Assembly (NCBI GenBank): GCA_031261165.1
Contig: JAISJU010000033.1
Coordinates: 1 to 37,202, forward strand
Reading direction: 5' to 3'
Source: Prevotellaceae bacterium
GTDB lineage: Bacteria; Bacteroidota; Bacteroidia; Bacteroidales; Paludibacteraceae
DNA: 37,202 nucleotides
Shown here in pieces: positions 26,894 to 33,904 of the stretch. The number at the start of each line of letters is the position of its first letter. The stretch's first letter is position 1. A program made the position numbers and the translations under genes. The notes beneath the pieces are model-generated. The model did no database searches. It had not been told where the DNA came from and saw only the letters and a list, made by a program, of their open reading frames with translations.

Positions 26894-27058
26894 TTTGTCA
26901 TAAGGCAAATCAACCTCCAACGCGGAAGACCGCTCATTTGGACTGCCGAGTGAAAAAATAATCATTGATTTGCCTTCACTTTCCTTGATAAGGGAAATGC
27001 TTGAAAGATTGACAAAGCGGCGTTCACCGCCGGAGGTTAGTTGAATAAATTTACTCAT
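26867..27058 (-). CDS. Small 63-residue protein, unknown
   Basis: Reads MSKFIQLTSGGERRFVNLSS and ends YDKLVSLIERV. The pattern of a short beta region followed by a helix resembles the small FlbD-like/hypothetical proteins frequent in Bacteroidetes elements; this is only a resemblance. It has its own -7 box on the minus strand and converges on the 55-residue ORF. Confidence 0.6.
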   Translation of the reverse strand: MSKFIQLTSGGERRFVNLSSISLIKESEGKSMIIFSLGSPNERSSALEVDLPYDKLVSLIERV

Positions 27059-27132
27059 AGTTCTTTTGGTTTAGAGAAAAAAATAGTTGTCCCTGTTTTT
27101 CCGCAGAGATTAAGTGATGTTTATTTCGGGCG

Positions 27133-27140
27133 CAAATATA
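27133..27140 (-). promoter_or_regulatory. -7 box for the 63-residue gene
   Basis: The minus strand reads TATATTTG, matching TAnnTTTG, 75 bases upstream of the ATG at 27058. Confidence 0.5.
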
Positions 27141-27180
27141 CGACTATTTTTTTAAAAACGTAAATACATTTTGAAAATTA

Positions 27181-27285
27181 TTGCCGCCCTTCGCTATACC
27201 GCGGCAAATAAAAATAACAAAGACTTCCGAGAGGAGACAGAGAAAGCGAAGGCTCTGTTTTTCTCTCGGAAGTTGTTTTTTATTA
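27181..27285 (+). ncRNA. Two-hairpin leader or small RNA
   Basis: TTGCCGC pairs with GCGGCAA (27181-27207). A second, stronger stem pairs ACTTCCGAGAG with CTCTCGGAAGT (27223-27273), enclosing CAGAG/CTCTG and followed by TTGTTTTTTA. A near-consensus -7 box (TACATTTTG, one base long) lies just upstream. This looks like a terminated small RNA or an attenuator before the gene at 27307. Confidence 0.5.
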
Positions 27286-27306
27286 AAATTAAAAAGGAGA
27301 AAAATT

Positions 27307-27660
27307 ATGAAAAAGAGAATTGCAAACCAAAACAAAAAAAAGCAACCGTTGGTTGATTTTGTAAAAAATCAACAGAAATCTGAAATCAACAAAGGAGAGC
27401 AATCTAAAGTTGAAAGGTTGAAAATGGTAATACAAAAAATTGACGAATATTTCGACAAAAATTGGGAAGATGGAGATAGGTACTATACACGGTATTATGA
27501 ATCAGAACAAACAAACGGAATGTATATAATAGGAATAGAATATATGAATGGCTGGGATGTAGATTATGATTATGAAGACACATTTTTAATCAGTAAAACA
27601 AAATATTCCGATTTTTTGCAAAAGATAATCAATTTGAATGGATTTAAGGCAGCGGCATAA
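27307..27660 (+). CDS. Acidic protein of unknown function
   Basis: The ORF track begins at 27181, inside the hairpins, but a strong Shine-Dalgarno (AAAGGAGA) precedes the ATG at 27307, which I take as the start, giving 117 residues. The N-terminal 25 residues are basic; the rest is aromatic and acidic (DGDRYYTRYYESEQTNGMYI, then DVDYDYEDTF). No family is recognised. Confidence 0.65.
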   Translation: MKKRIANQNKKKQPLVDFVKNQQKSEINKGEQSKVERLKMVIQKIDEYFDKNWEDGDRYYTRYYESEQTNGMYIIGIEYMNGWDVDYDYEDTFLISKTKYSDFLQKIINLNGFKAAA

Positions 27661-27802
27661 TTGGGGGATTGCGGGTCTTTGCCCGCAATGACGGAGGAAA
27701 TGGGGGAAGACTTTAAGGACAAAAAGGACTTTAAGGACTGAAAGATGATGGAACAGGTGTGCCGAATGTGGGTCTTTGCCCGCAATGACGGAGGATTAAA
27801 AA
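27661..27802. repeat. Two GCGGGTCTTTGCCCGC elements and GGAC simple repeats
   Basis: The gap after the acidic protein holds two copies of the palindrome GCGGGTCTTTGCCCGCAATGACGG (the second opens with a changed base) and, between them, GACTTTAAGGAC-type simple repeats. No gene is visible. Confidence 0.75.
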
Positions 27803-27875
27803 GAGTGCAGTATCATTCAAAAGTGGCAACTTTTGAAACGCGGCGGATGCGAGTTCGACTCTCGCCTGCACTCCA
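27803..27875 (+). ncRNA. tRNA-like element lacking a D-arm
   Basis: GAGTGCAG (27803-27810) pairs perfectly with CTGCACTC (27866-27873) as an acceptor-like stem. GCGAG TTCGACT CTCGC (27849-27865) is a canonical T arm with the invariant TTCGA loop. Between them TTCAAAAG and CTTTTGAA form an 8-bp hairpin where the anticodon arm would be, with a 6-base loop. There is no D-arm and the loop is not a standard 7-base anticodon loop, so it is not an ordinary tRNA gene. It may be a tRNA-like RNA, a decayed tRNA or a processing/priming structure. Confidence 0.65.
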
Positions 27876-27884
27876 AAAAAAGAA

Positions 27885-27924
27885 ATAACCAAGAGGGCGT
27901 ATGTAATACGCCCCTACAAAACCA
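27885..27924 (+). repeat. Palindromic upstream element, copy 1
   Basis: AACCAAGAGGGCGTATGTAATACGCCCCTACAAA contains the hairpin GGGCGTAT/ATACGCCC with a 3-base loop. It lies just upstream of the DUF7666-like gene; near-identical copies lie before the genes at 28873 and 33905. Confidence 0.9.
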
Positions 27925-27945
27925 AAATATTTAAAATTTAAAATT

Positions 27946-28812
27946 ATGGCAAAAATTACAGCCTACAAAGGGCACGACAAAGACTTTAAATGTCGCGGAT
28001 TTCAATATGAAGTCGGAAAAGAGTATGAAGAAGATGAAGCGAGCATTTGCAATAGCGGATTTCACGCCTGCGAAAACCCTATCGACGTTTTCGGGTACTA
28101 TGCCCCGGCGGACGGAAGATATTCCGAAGTAGAATTAGATGCCAACAATGAGACAGACGATGATTCCAAAAGAGTTGGGAAAAAAATTAAAATAAAGTCC
28201 GAAATAGGAATTAATGGAATTGTCGACGCCTTTTTGAAATTTACATTTGAAAAAATAGATTTTTTAGAAAAAGCGGCAACCAACACCGGCTGCCGGTCAG
28301 CGGCAACCAACACCGGCTACCAGTCGGCGGCAACCAACATCGGCAACCAGTCAGCGGCAACCAACACCGGCAACCGGTCAGCGGCAACCAACACCGGCGA
28401 CCAGTCAGCGGCAACCAACACCGGCAACCGGTCAGCGGCAACCAACACCGGCGACCGGTCAGCGGCAACCAACACCGGCTACCGGTCAGCGGCAACCAAC
28501 ACCGGCGACCGGTCAGCGGCAACCAACACCGGCTACCAGTCAGCGGCAACCAACACCGGCAGCCGGTCAGCGGCAACCAACACCGGCAGCCAGTCAGCGG
28601 CAACCGTAGAAGGAAAATACTCTGTGGCTTGTGCGCTGGGCATAAGGTCAAAAGCGAGAGCCAATAAAGGCTCTGCGATAGTAGTTGCCGAAAGAAATGA
28701 TAATGGTGATTTGCTGGAGATTAAGGCGGCAATAGTTGATGGCGTTTTGCTAAAAGAGAATACGTTTTATTTGCTTGTAAACGGCGAATTAGTGGAAGAA
28801 AAAGAGGTTTAA
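27946..28812 (+). CDS. DUF7666-like N-terminal domain with twelve 8-residue repeats
   Basis: A 288-residue protein. The first ~95 residues (KCRGFQYEVGKEYEEDE, then SGFHACENPIDVFGYY) match a small phage-associated domain I know as DUF7666. Residues about 109-225 comprise twelve copies of SAATNTGx[RQ], almost identical at DNA level (24 bp), differing mainly in one codon for x (C, Y, N, D or S) and in R versus Q. The C-terminal part (about 225-288) is a mixed beta region. The repeats look like a thin beta-solenoid. Function is unknown. It follows the tRNA-like element and palindromic element. Confidence 0.75.
   Translation: MAKITAYKGHDKDFKCRGFQYEVGKEYEEDEASICNSGFHACENPIDVFGYYAPADGRYSEVELDANNETDDDSKRVGKKIKIKSEIGINGIVDAFLKFTFEKIDFLEKAATNTGCRSAATNTGYQSAATNIGNQSAATNTGNRSAATNTGDQSAATNTGNRSAATNTGDRSAATNTGYRSAATNTGDRSAATNTGYQSAATNTGSRSAATNTGSQSAATVEGKYSVACALGIRSKARANKGSAIVVAERNDNGDLLEIKAAIVDGVLLKENTFYLLVNGELVEEKEV
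28270..28610. repeat. 24-bp in-frame tandem repeats (about 12 copies)
   Basis: The unit is GCGGCAACCAACACCGGCNNC followed by CGGTCA or CAGTCA. Variation is almost limited to the first two bases of one codon and one R/Q codon, while the remaining bases are nearly invariant, which points to recent expansion or homogenisation. The opposite strand is also open but is a shadow. Confidence 0.95.
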
Positions 28813-28825
28813 GATAAACAAGACA

Positions 28826-28865
28826 AATAACCAAGAGGGCGTATGCAATACGCCCCTACAAATCA
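28826..28865 (+). repeat. Palindromic upstream element, copy 2
   Basis: Same element as copy 1 with loop GCA. It provides the spurious ATG at 28843 used by the ORF track; the methyltransferase ATG is 16 bases beyond the hairpin. Confidence 0.9.
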
Positions 28866-28872
28866 AAAAATT

Positions 28873-29577
28873 ATGGCAACTAAAAAATTTGCATTGCACA
28901 ATTCCTATTTCAAAGTAAGCCGGATGAACGGCTTGCCGGATACGATGATTGAGATAGCGGAATATTTGAAAGAACACGGCGAATTGCCGTTCCGGTATGA
29001 TGGCAATAACTGGGTGTATGATGCTTTTGTTGAGCGGCAGAAGTATAGGGGTGTGGCTAATTCGCAATACCTGACGCCTGATGCAACAGCGGATAGAATG
29101 ATGCACTTTGCGGGGAAATATTTTACAGAGAATAACGTGTTAGAGCCGTGCTGCGGGACAGGGCAGATTACTAAGGAATTGCTGAAAGATGGTTACAACG
29201 TGATTACGTTTGACAATGATAAAGACCTGTGCGAAGTGGCAATAAAAACGCTTGATTTGTTCGGAAAAAGCAATTGTACTGTTTTGTCGCTTGATTTTAA
29301 AAATTATGAGCAAGAGGATACTCACCGCAATCAGATTATTGCCAATCCGCCCTACGAAATTGCAGAATTGACGAATTTCTTGGAATGGATTGCCGAGATA
29401 CAGAACTGTGGCGGCATTTCAATTTTGCTGATGCCAAAAGGGTTTATCAATAAAGACAAGCCGAAACGGACTTTTAATGTGCTGCGCAAGTTTGGCGTGC
29501 TGGAAGTGGAGGATATGCAGGAAGAGTTTGCGCGGACAAAAACGCGGGCAGAAATTGTGGTGTTGAAGAAATTATAA
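28873..29577 (+). CDS. DNA N6-adenine-type methyltransferase
   Basis: SAM-dependent DNA methyltransferase. The SAM motif LEPCCGTGQIT (residues about 90-100) and catalytic NPPY (158-161) are in the order of an N6-adenine enzyme. The ORF track starts at 28843, inside the palindromic element; the ATG at 28873 (MATKKFALHN) is the likely start, giving 234 residues. There is no separate target-recognition domain, as usual for small phage enzymes that protect element DNA from restriction or mark it. Target unknown. No cognate nuclease is adjacent. Confidence 0.88.
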   Translation: MATKKFALHNSYFKVSRMNGLPDTMIEIAEYLKEHGELPFRYDGNNWVYDAFVERQKYRGVANSQYLTPDATADRMMHFAGKYFTENNVLEPCCGTGQITKELLKDGYNVITFDNDKDLCEVAIKTLDLFGKSNCTVLSLDFKNYEQEDTHRNQIIANPPYEIAELTNFLEWIAEIQNCGGISILLMPKGFINKDKPKRTFNVLRKFGVLEVEDMQEEFARTKTRAEIVVLKKL

Positions 29578-29597
29578 CTTTTAAAAAACAGGGAATT

Positions 29598-29894
29598 ATG
29601 GACTTTGGGGACGGAAGGGACATTAAGGGACACGCCTATAACAAAAAGGAATTTTTGCTGCCGGAAGGACTTCATTCTTGCGCGTTTTATCAGACGAAGA
29701 TTGAGGAAGACGGGGTGCATTATAAGGTGCGCATTCACGACTGTAACAGGGGGATTTGTCTGAATGGGGATTTGAGTACGAAACTGGGGCGGCGCGAGGC
29801 GGTTAATAAACTGAATGCGCTGATTAATGGGCTTGGTGAATTTCGGGATTTTATTTACAATAACTACTTGATATATGACTGCAAAGCAACCTGA
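29598..29894 (+). CDS. Hypothetical protein, repeat-like N-terminus
   Basis: A 98-residue protein of unknown function (HSCAFYQTKIEEDGVHYKV, then LGRREAVNKLNALI). The first dozen codons read GGACTTTGGGGACGGAAGGG, which matches the GGAC-type simple repeat spread through this element, so the original start may have been modified by repeat insertion. The 3' end overlaps the next gene by 20 bases. Confidence 0.6.
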   Translation: MDFGDGRDIKGHAYNKKEFLLPEGLHSCAFYQTKIEEDGVHYKVRIHDCNRGICLNGDLSTKLGRREAVNKLNALINGLGEFRDFIYNNYLIYDCKAT

Positions 29895-30072
29895 TATTGA
29901 ATTAACGCACCGATACAGTCGGTTGGAGGCGGCGGAACTGCTGGAAATGAGCGTGCGGAATTTTGACCGCTTGAAACAGATGGGGCAGATTACTACGCAT
30001 TACCGGAAGGCTAATAATAGACCGTTCTTTTTGGGAAGCGAGGTGCTGCGGGTTTGGCGGGAGAGTTATTGA
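29875..30072 (+). CDS. Helix-turn-helix (excisionase/MerR-like, HTH_17 type) protein
   Basis: A 65-residue DNA-binding protein. YSRLEAAELLEMSVRNFDRL followed by a short wing and RPFFLGSEVLRV matches the small winged-helix proteins used as excisionases or regulators in mobile elements. It overlaps the preceding gene by 20 bases. It could be the element's Xis, but the integrase is not in view. Confidence 0.7.
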   Translation: MTAKQPDIELTHRYSRLEAAELLEMSVRNFDRLKQMGQITTHYRKANNRPFFLGSEVLRVWRESY

Positions 30073-30140
30073 TTAGACGCGAGATTTTAGACTTTAGACA
30101 CAAGACACAAGACTTTAGACACAAGACACGAGACTTTTTG
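30073..30140. repeat. ACTTTAGACACAAGAC simple repeat
   Basis: The gap after the HTH gene consists of tandem variants of GACTTTAGACACAAGACAC. No gene is present. Confidence 0.8.
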
Positions 30141-30164
30141 AAATATAACAATAATTAAAAATTT

Positions 30165-30368
30165 ATGATTATGAAAATTAGACTTACAAAATCGGAAAAA
30201 ATATCATCGTTGGCTTTGATTGGGCTGATGATATTGATTGTCGGGGCGGTGGGTGTGAATATCGCTCGGGCGGTGTGGGAGCATAGTGCTTCGGAAGTGT
30301 ATTTGTTTTGGTGGCTGATACCGGCACTGCTTGGGCTGATGTTTTGGCATATATTGGTTAATGAATAA
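30165..30368 (+). CDS. Small two-span membrane protein, unknown
   Basis: A 67-residue protein with two hydrophobic segments (ALIGLMILIVGAVGV and FWWLIPALLGLMF) joined by a short loop. ATG at 30171 is an alternative start. No family is recognised; size and topology would fit a holin-like or exclusion protein, but context does not decide. Confidence 0.6.
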   Translation: MIMKIRLTKSEKISSLALIGLMILIVGAVGVNIARAVWEHSASEVYLFWWLIPALLGLMFWHILVNE

Positions 30369-30380
30369 AAAAACGAGAGT

Positions 30381-30899
30381 ATGAAAGCATTAACCGTAAA
30401 ACAGCCATACGCACACTTGATATGCAAGGGTATTAAGGACGTGGAGAATCGGACTTGGAAAACGAATTTTCGAGGGCGGGCGCTGATACACGCGGGAAAG
30501 ACGGTTATACAGCCGACATTCGCGGTTGCGGGACAGGCAACGGCGGAAGAAATAGAATTTTCCACTGCGGTAAATTTCGTTGAGGAAAATGATTTGACAG
30601 GCGCAATAATCGGCTCGGTTGAAATAGTTGACTGTGTGAGAAATTATAAATCAATTTGGGCGGTGCCTGATATGTGGCACTGGGTGCTTGCAAATGCTGT
30701 TATGTTTGAAAGCCCGATGCCTAATGTGAAGGGGAGGTTGGGTTTTTGGGAGAGTGGCTATGATGAAATAGACTGTCCTGAGTGCGGAAGTAGGCAATTG
30801 CACAACTTTATGGATGGCGGCATACCGGAATTGGGCTGGGGGAATCCGGTGCATAAATGCGAGTTTTGCGAGAATTGGATTTTAGAGAGTGAGTTTTAA
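30381..30899 (+). CDS. ASCH-domain protein with C-terminal zinc ribbon
   Basis: The ASCH/PUA-like fold is recognised from KALTVKQPYAHLICKGIKDVE, TWKTNFRGRALIHAG and TGAIIGSVEIVD, a domain that binds RNA or modified nucleobases. Residues about 133-168 hold CPECGS and CEFC, a likely zinc ribbon, an added nucleic-acid-binding module. The protein is 172 residues. It sits among DNA-modification genes and may read or handle modified bases; that role is inference. Confidence 0.85.
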   Translation: MKALTVKQPYAHLICKGIKDVENRTWKTNFRGRALIHAGKTVIQPTFAVAGQATAEEIEFSTAVNFVEENDLTGAIIGSVEIVDCVRNYKSIWAVPDMWHWVLANAVMFESPMPNVKGRLGFWESGYDEIDCPECGSRQLHNFMDGGIPELGWGNPVHKCEFCENWILESEF

Positions 30900-30917
30900 T
30901 TTTAAAAATAAAATATT

Positions 30918-31771
30918 ATGAAATTAACAATTTTCAAAATTATGAAAATGCAACCTGCAGTACGGTTAAGTCAGCGGTTGAATGGGCGAAAGACAGGGTA
31001 TTCACTTATGATGAATTAGTAAGTAACTATCCACAAGCAAAAGATATGGATTATCTCTTGAAATATCTTAAACCTGAATATTATCAGGAGTTTTTTGACG
31101 CCAATCTTAAAGCCGAATGTATTGAAAATATTGATATGATAAGAAAAACTCTCAGCAGTTTTAGATATAAATCAGAATTTTTCGATAAACAATCCAAAGA
31201 ACTCAGCAAAAAATTGTTGGATGCGCGGCTATTTGAAACAAAAGAGTATAACGAAAATTGGTTTATGACCACTGCTAATAGAATGTACGGAAATCCTGTA
31301 TCTCACATAATGCAAACGTTATATGATGGAAAATACAACTGCAGACCTTACTTCTCAGAAAGTAAATTTAAAGATTCAATGAAAAAATGTCTTTGTTCGT
31401 TGATACAGAGCATAGAATTTAAAGATGGGGATTTTGAATATATATGCAAAAATCTAAATTACGGAGGTTGGTTTCATAAAAACTTCATTTATTATACGAT
31501 AATCAGCGTCAAAAACTATTCGGCTATAAAATATTTTGAGAAATATTTTAATTTTAAACCATTCATACTAAAAAAACAAAGGATGTATGAAAATATAAGA
31601 TTTCGAGTTGCTATTGACAATAAATGGCAATATTTGAAATGCACCTGCTTTGAGCCGGAAAATGATAAAATTAGATTTGTTACCGAGTATTCTGAAAAAC
31701 AAAAAAAATATTGTTTTACTCACAAAGAGTTTATGAATTTTTTTAAAGAACTTGAAGTAGATTTTAAATAA
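30918..31771 (+). pseudogene. Hypothetical protein with apparent N-terminal frameshift
   Basis: The ORF track gives 31046..31771 (241 residues, unrecognised, helical, with LDARLFETKEYNENWF and HKEFMNFFKEL). The same frame is open and protein-like upstream (TVKSAVEWAKDRVFTYDELV) but has no ATG. An ATG at 30918 in the usual spacing after the ASCH gene is out of frame. Adding one A in the AAA run at 30921-30923 would join them, giving about 284 residues. Either the gene is broken or the run is a sequencing error. Confidence 0.6.
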
Positions 31772-31776
31772 ATATT

Positions 31777-31926
31777 ATGAAGACAGCAAAAGAGGCAGCA
31801 AGAGAATATGCTTTGGAAACAAATGGCATAGATTTCAACACCGAAAATATTGAAAAAGCATTTTTGGCGGGAGTTAGATTTACACAATCTTGGATAAATG
31901 TAGCAGACGAAATGATTTTGTATTAA
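31777..31926 (+). CDS. Small 49-residue protein, unknown
   Basis: Too short for the ORF track. MKTAKEAAREYALETNGIDF followed by FLAGVRFTQSWI is a helical pattern often seen in small early proteins of Bacteroidetes phages. It starts 5 bases after the preceding stop. Function unknown. Confidence 0.6.
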   Translation: MKTAKEAAREYALETNGIDFNTENIEKAFLAGVRFTQSWINVADEMILY

Positions 31927-31945
31927 TAAAAAATACCGATAGTAT

Positions 31946-32107
31946 ATGAAAATAAGAATTATAAAGATATTCATTAAGAATACGCAAGAGGTAAAAATTA
32001 TCAAACCAATGGAAAAGATTATTGATTTGAAAGATTTGGAGAGTTTTCGCCAATCGTTTGTTGAGGCGGGCAGTAGTGTGTTATTTACATACGAGGAGTT
32101 AGGATAA
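31946..32107 (+). CDS. Small 53-residue protein, unknown
   Basis: Too short for the ORF track. It reads MKIRIIKIFIKNTQEV and ends VLFTYEELG. Its TAA stop shares a base with the ATG of the DUF4406-like gene, indicating translational coupling, which supports it as a real gene. Confidence 0.55.
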   Translation: MKIRIIKIFIKNTQEVKIIKPMEKIIDLKDLESFRQSFVEAGSSVLFTYEELG

Positions 32108-32490
32108 TGAAGGTGTATATATCTGTACCGATAAGCGGACGAGCGCGGGAGGGTGTTTGTCTTGATGTGGCTGAGGCGATGCTGTATCTGAATGCGCACT
32201 TTGAGGAGGTGGAAACGATTAATCCGCTGGATTTGGGGGTGTGGCTGGATAAGGCACTGAGATTGCGGACGCGGGCGCGTAATGGCGGTGGGACAATAGG
32301 GACTTCAGGGACAGATGGGGCTGAAGATGAAGCGAGATGTGGGGACTATATGGGGTATGATTTGTCGGTGCTAATAAATGATGCTGATGCGGTGGCGTTC
32401 TGTAAGAATTGGATATACTCGAAAGGCTGCAGGCTGGAACACGCGGCGGCGGAGATTTATGGGAAGAGGATGATATTTTTGAATGAATAA
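32107..32490 (+). CDS. DUF4406-like (nucleoside 2-deoxyribosyltransferase-fold) protein with repeat-derived insert
   Basis: The opening KVYISVPISGR, the central INPLDLG and the ending SKGCRLEHAAAEIYGKRMIF match DUF4406, a small Rossmann-like family related to nucleoside deoxyribosyltransferases and common in phages. Residues about 58-78 (RARNGGGTIGTSGTDGAEDE) are foreign to the family and encoded by GGGACnnnAGGGAC simple repeats, lying before the conserved DYMGYDLSVL helix. The protein may handle nucleotides or modified bases. Confidence 0.7.
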   Translation: MKVYISVPISGRAREGVCLDVAEAMLYLNAHFEEVETINPLDLGVWLDKALRLRTRARNGGGTIGTSGTDGAEDEARCGDYMGYDLSVLINDADAVAFCKNWIYSKGCRLEHAAAEIYGKRMIFLNE

Positions 32491-32504
32491 AACGAAAAAC
32501 TATT

Positions 32505-32807
32505 ATGGAGATAAAAGAATTTTTAGAAAAGTTTTTGCCCGATTACGAGGTAAGACACAAATATCACATAGAAAAATGGACTGTATCAACTCCAAATGGA
32601 GCGCATACTCTATTTGAATGGAAATTTATTTGTGAGTATTTTCCCAAAGCCCTACAAAACTTCGTAGACAGGATTTGCGAAGAGCAAAAGGGAATTGTAT
32701 TGAGTGATTTTGTTAATTACGTTATGGTAACAGATAACAGTAAAATTACGGCAAATGAACGCGACTGCATTTTAAGAGCCAAACAACCAAAATTGGAGGA
32801 CTTATAG
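32505..32807 (+). CDS. Hypothetical protein
   Basis: A 100-residue acidic protein without recognised motifs (EKWTVSTPNGAHTLFEWKFI, then NSKITANERDCIL). It begins 14 bases after the DUF4406-like gene and is probably in the same transcript. Confidence 0.6.
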   Translation: MEIKEFLEKFLPDYEVRHKYHIEKWTVSTPNGAHTLFEWKFICEYFPKALQNFVDRICEEQKGIVLSDFVNYVMVTDNSKITANERDCILRAKQPKLEDL

Positions 32808-32873
32808 CGCGCTAAGAATTGAGCAAAATATCCTTCCGTGTAAAAAATTTATACGGAACAAAAATAAAAACTT

Positions 32874-33848
32874 ATGAAAAACTTTAAAGGGAAAGCGATT
32901 TACAACCCTTCGGGCAAAGCGGGCGAATACTCGTATTGGGCTTGTAATTTTTACAACGGTTGCAGCAATGGCTGTACCTATTGCTACTTGAAAAAAGGCG
33001 TATTGGCACATACGCTTGGCGGGGATAAACCCACGCTCAAAAAGTGTTTCAAAGACGAGGCGCACGCGCTTGAAATCTTTGAAAAAGAGTTGAAGGTAAA
33101 TTTGATGAAACTGCAAGAATATGGATTGTTCTTTACCTTTACAAGCGACCCTTTTTTGCCTGAAACTATAACATTGACCGTAAAGGCAATGATTAAATGT
33201 TTATCCAACAATGTGCCTGTAAAAACACTTACCAAAAAAACAGATTGGGTAGAATACTTTTTGCAAGACGAAGAAATTAATAAAAAAAATCTGTGTAAAA
33301 AATTATTTGCTTTCGGATTTACACTCACAGGACACGATGAATTAGAACCAAATGCAAGCACCAATGCAGAACGAATTGAGGCGATGCGGAAACTGCACGA
33401 GGCGGGATTTAAGACTTGGGCGAGCATTGAGCCGGTGATTGATTTTGAGAGTAGTTTGCAAATGATTGAAGAAACGAAAGATTTTTGCAGCCATTATAAA
33501 ATAGGACTGAAAAGTGGAAAAAAATATAATTTTGAAGAACTGAACTATTTTGTATCAAATGTGGTTTTTACCTTTTCAAAGCCAAATGATTTTCAAAAAA
33601 ATCCAATGAAACAAATTTTTTCCCCCTATGGAAAGTGGGATTTTTTTAATAAAATATATTTCAAAGACAGTTTGCTAAAACAGGCAGGTCTAAACCGTAG
33701 CATATTGCCGGACAACTGCGTAAAGAGGGATTGGAGTATTTTTGGATTGAAATATCTTTTGGAAGTATATAGGAGATGGAAAGATTGCGGGTCGGATTCC
33801 GCAATGACAAACGATTCGACTTCGCTCACCGACCGGGATAAAGAATGA
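32874..33848 (+). CDS. Radical SAM family protein with repeat-derived C-terminus
   Basis: A 324-residue protein. The 4Fe-4S cysteine motif is CSNGCTYCYL (Cys30, 34, 37; CX3CX2C), followed by a SAM-barrel pattern with TFTSDPFLP and TWASIEPVIDFE. It resembles phage-borne radical SAM proteins related to spore photoproduct lyase and DUF5131-type proteins; the substrate is unknown. The last ~20 residues (DCGSDSAMTNDSTSLTDRD) are encoded by a dispersed GCGGGTC/GCAATGAC repeat, which has replaced or extended the natural end. A palindromic element follows. Confidence 0.8.
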   Translation: MKNFKGKAIYNPSGKAGEYSYWACNFYNGCSNGCTYCYLKKGVLAHTLGGDKPTLKKCFKDEAHALEIFEKELKVNLMKLQEYGLFFTFTSDPFLPETITLTVKAMIKCLSNNVPVKTLTKKTDWVEYFLQDEEINKKNLCKKLFAFGFTLTGHDELEPNASTNAERIEAMRKLHEAGFKTWASIEPVIDFESSLQMIEETKDFCSHYKIGLKSGKKYNFEELNYFVSNVVFTFSKPNDFQKNPMKQIFSPYGKWDFFNKIYFKDSLLKQAGLNRSILPDNCVKRDWSIFGLKYLLEVYRRWKDCGSDSAMTNDSTSLTDRDKE

Positions 33849-33856
33849 CAGAAAAT

Positions 33857-33899
33857 AAATAACCAAGAGGGCGTATGCAATACGCCCCTACAAATCAAA
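33857..33899 (+). repeat. Palindromic upstream element, copy 3
   Basis: AACCAAGAGGGCGTATGCAATACGCCCCTACAAATC is nearly identical to copy 2. It again supplies a spurious ATG (33875); the real ATG of the next gene is at 33905. Confidence 0.9.
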
Positions 33900-33904
33900 T
33901 AATT

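Noticed and set aside
27803-27875. Ordinary tRNA gene
   Set aside because: There is no D-arm and no 7-base anticodon loop; kept as a tRNA-like element instead.
28270-28610. CRISPR array
   Set aside because: The 24-bp units are in frame within a protein and have no spacers.
28241-28651. Minus-strand ORF with WLPLTGCRC repeats
   Set aside because: It is the antisense of the 24-bp repeats in the DUF7666-like gene, which has a recognisable N-terminal domain and proper start context.
28843-28872. ATG at 28843 as methyltransferase start
   Set aside because: It lies in the loop of the palindromic upstream element; the same false start appears before the 33905 gene.
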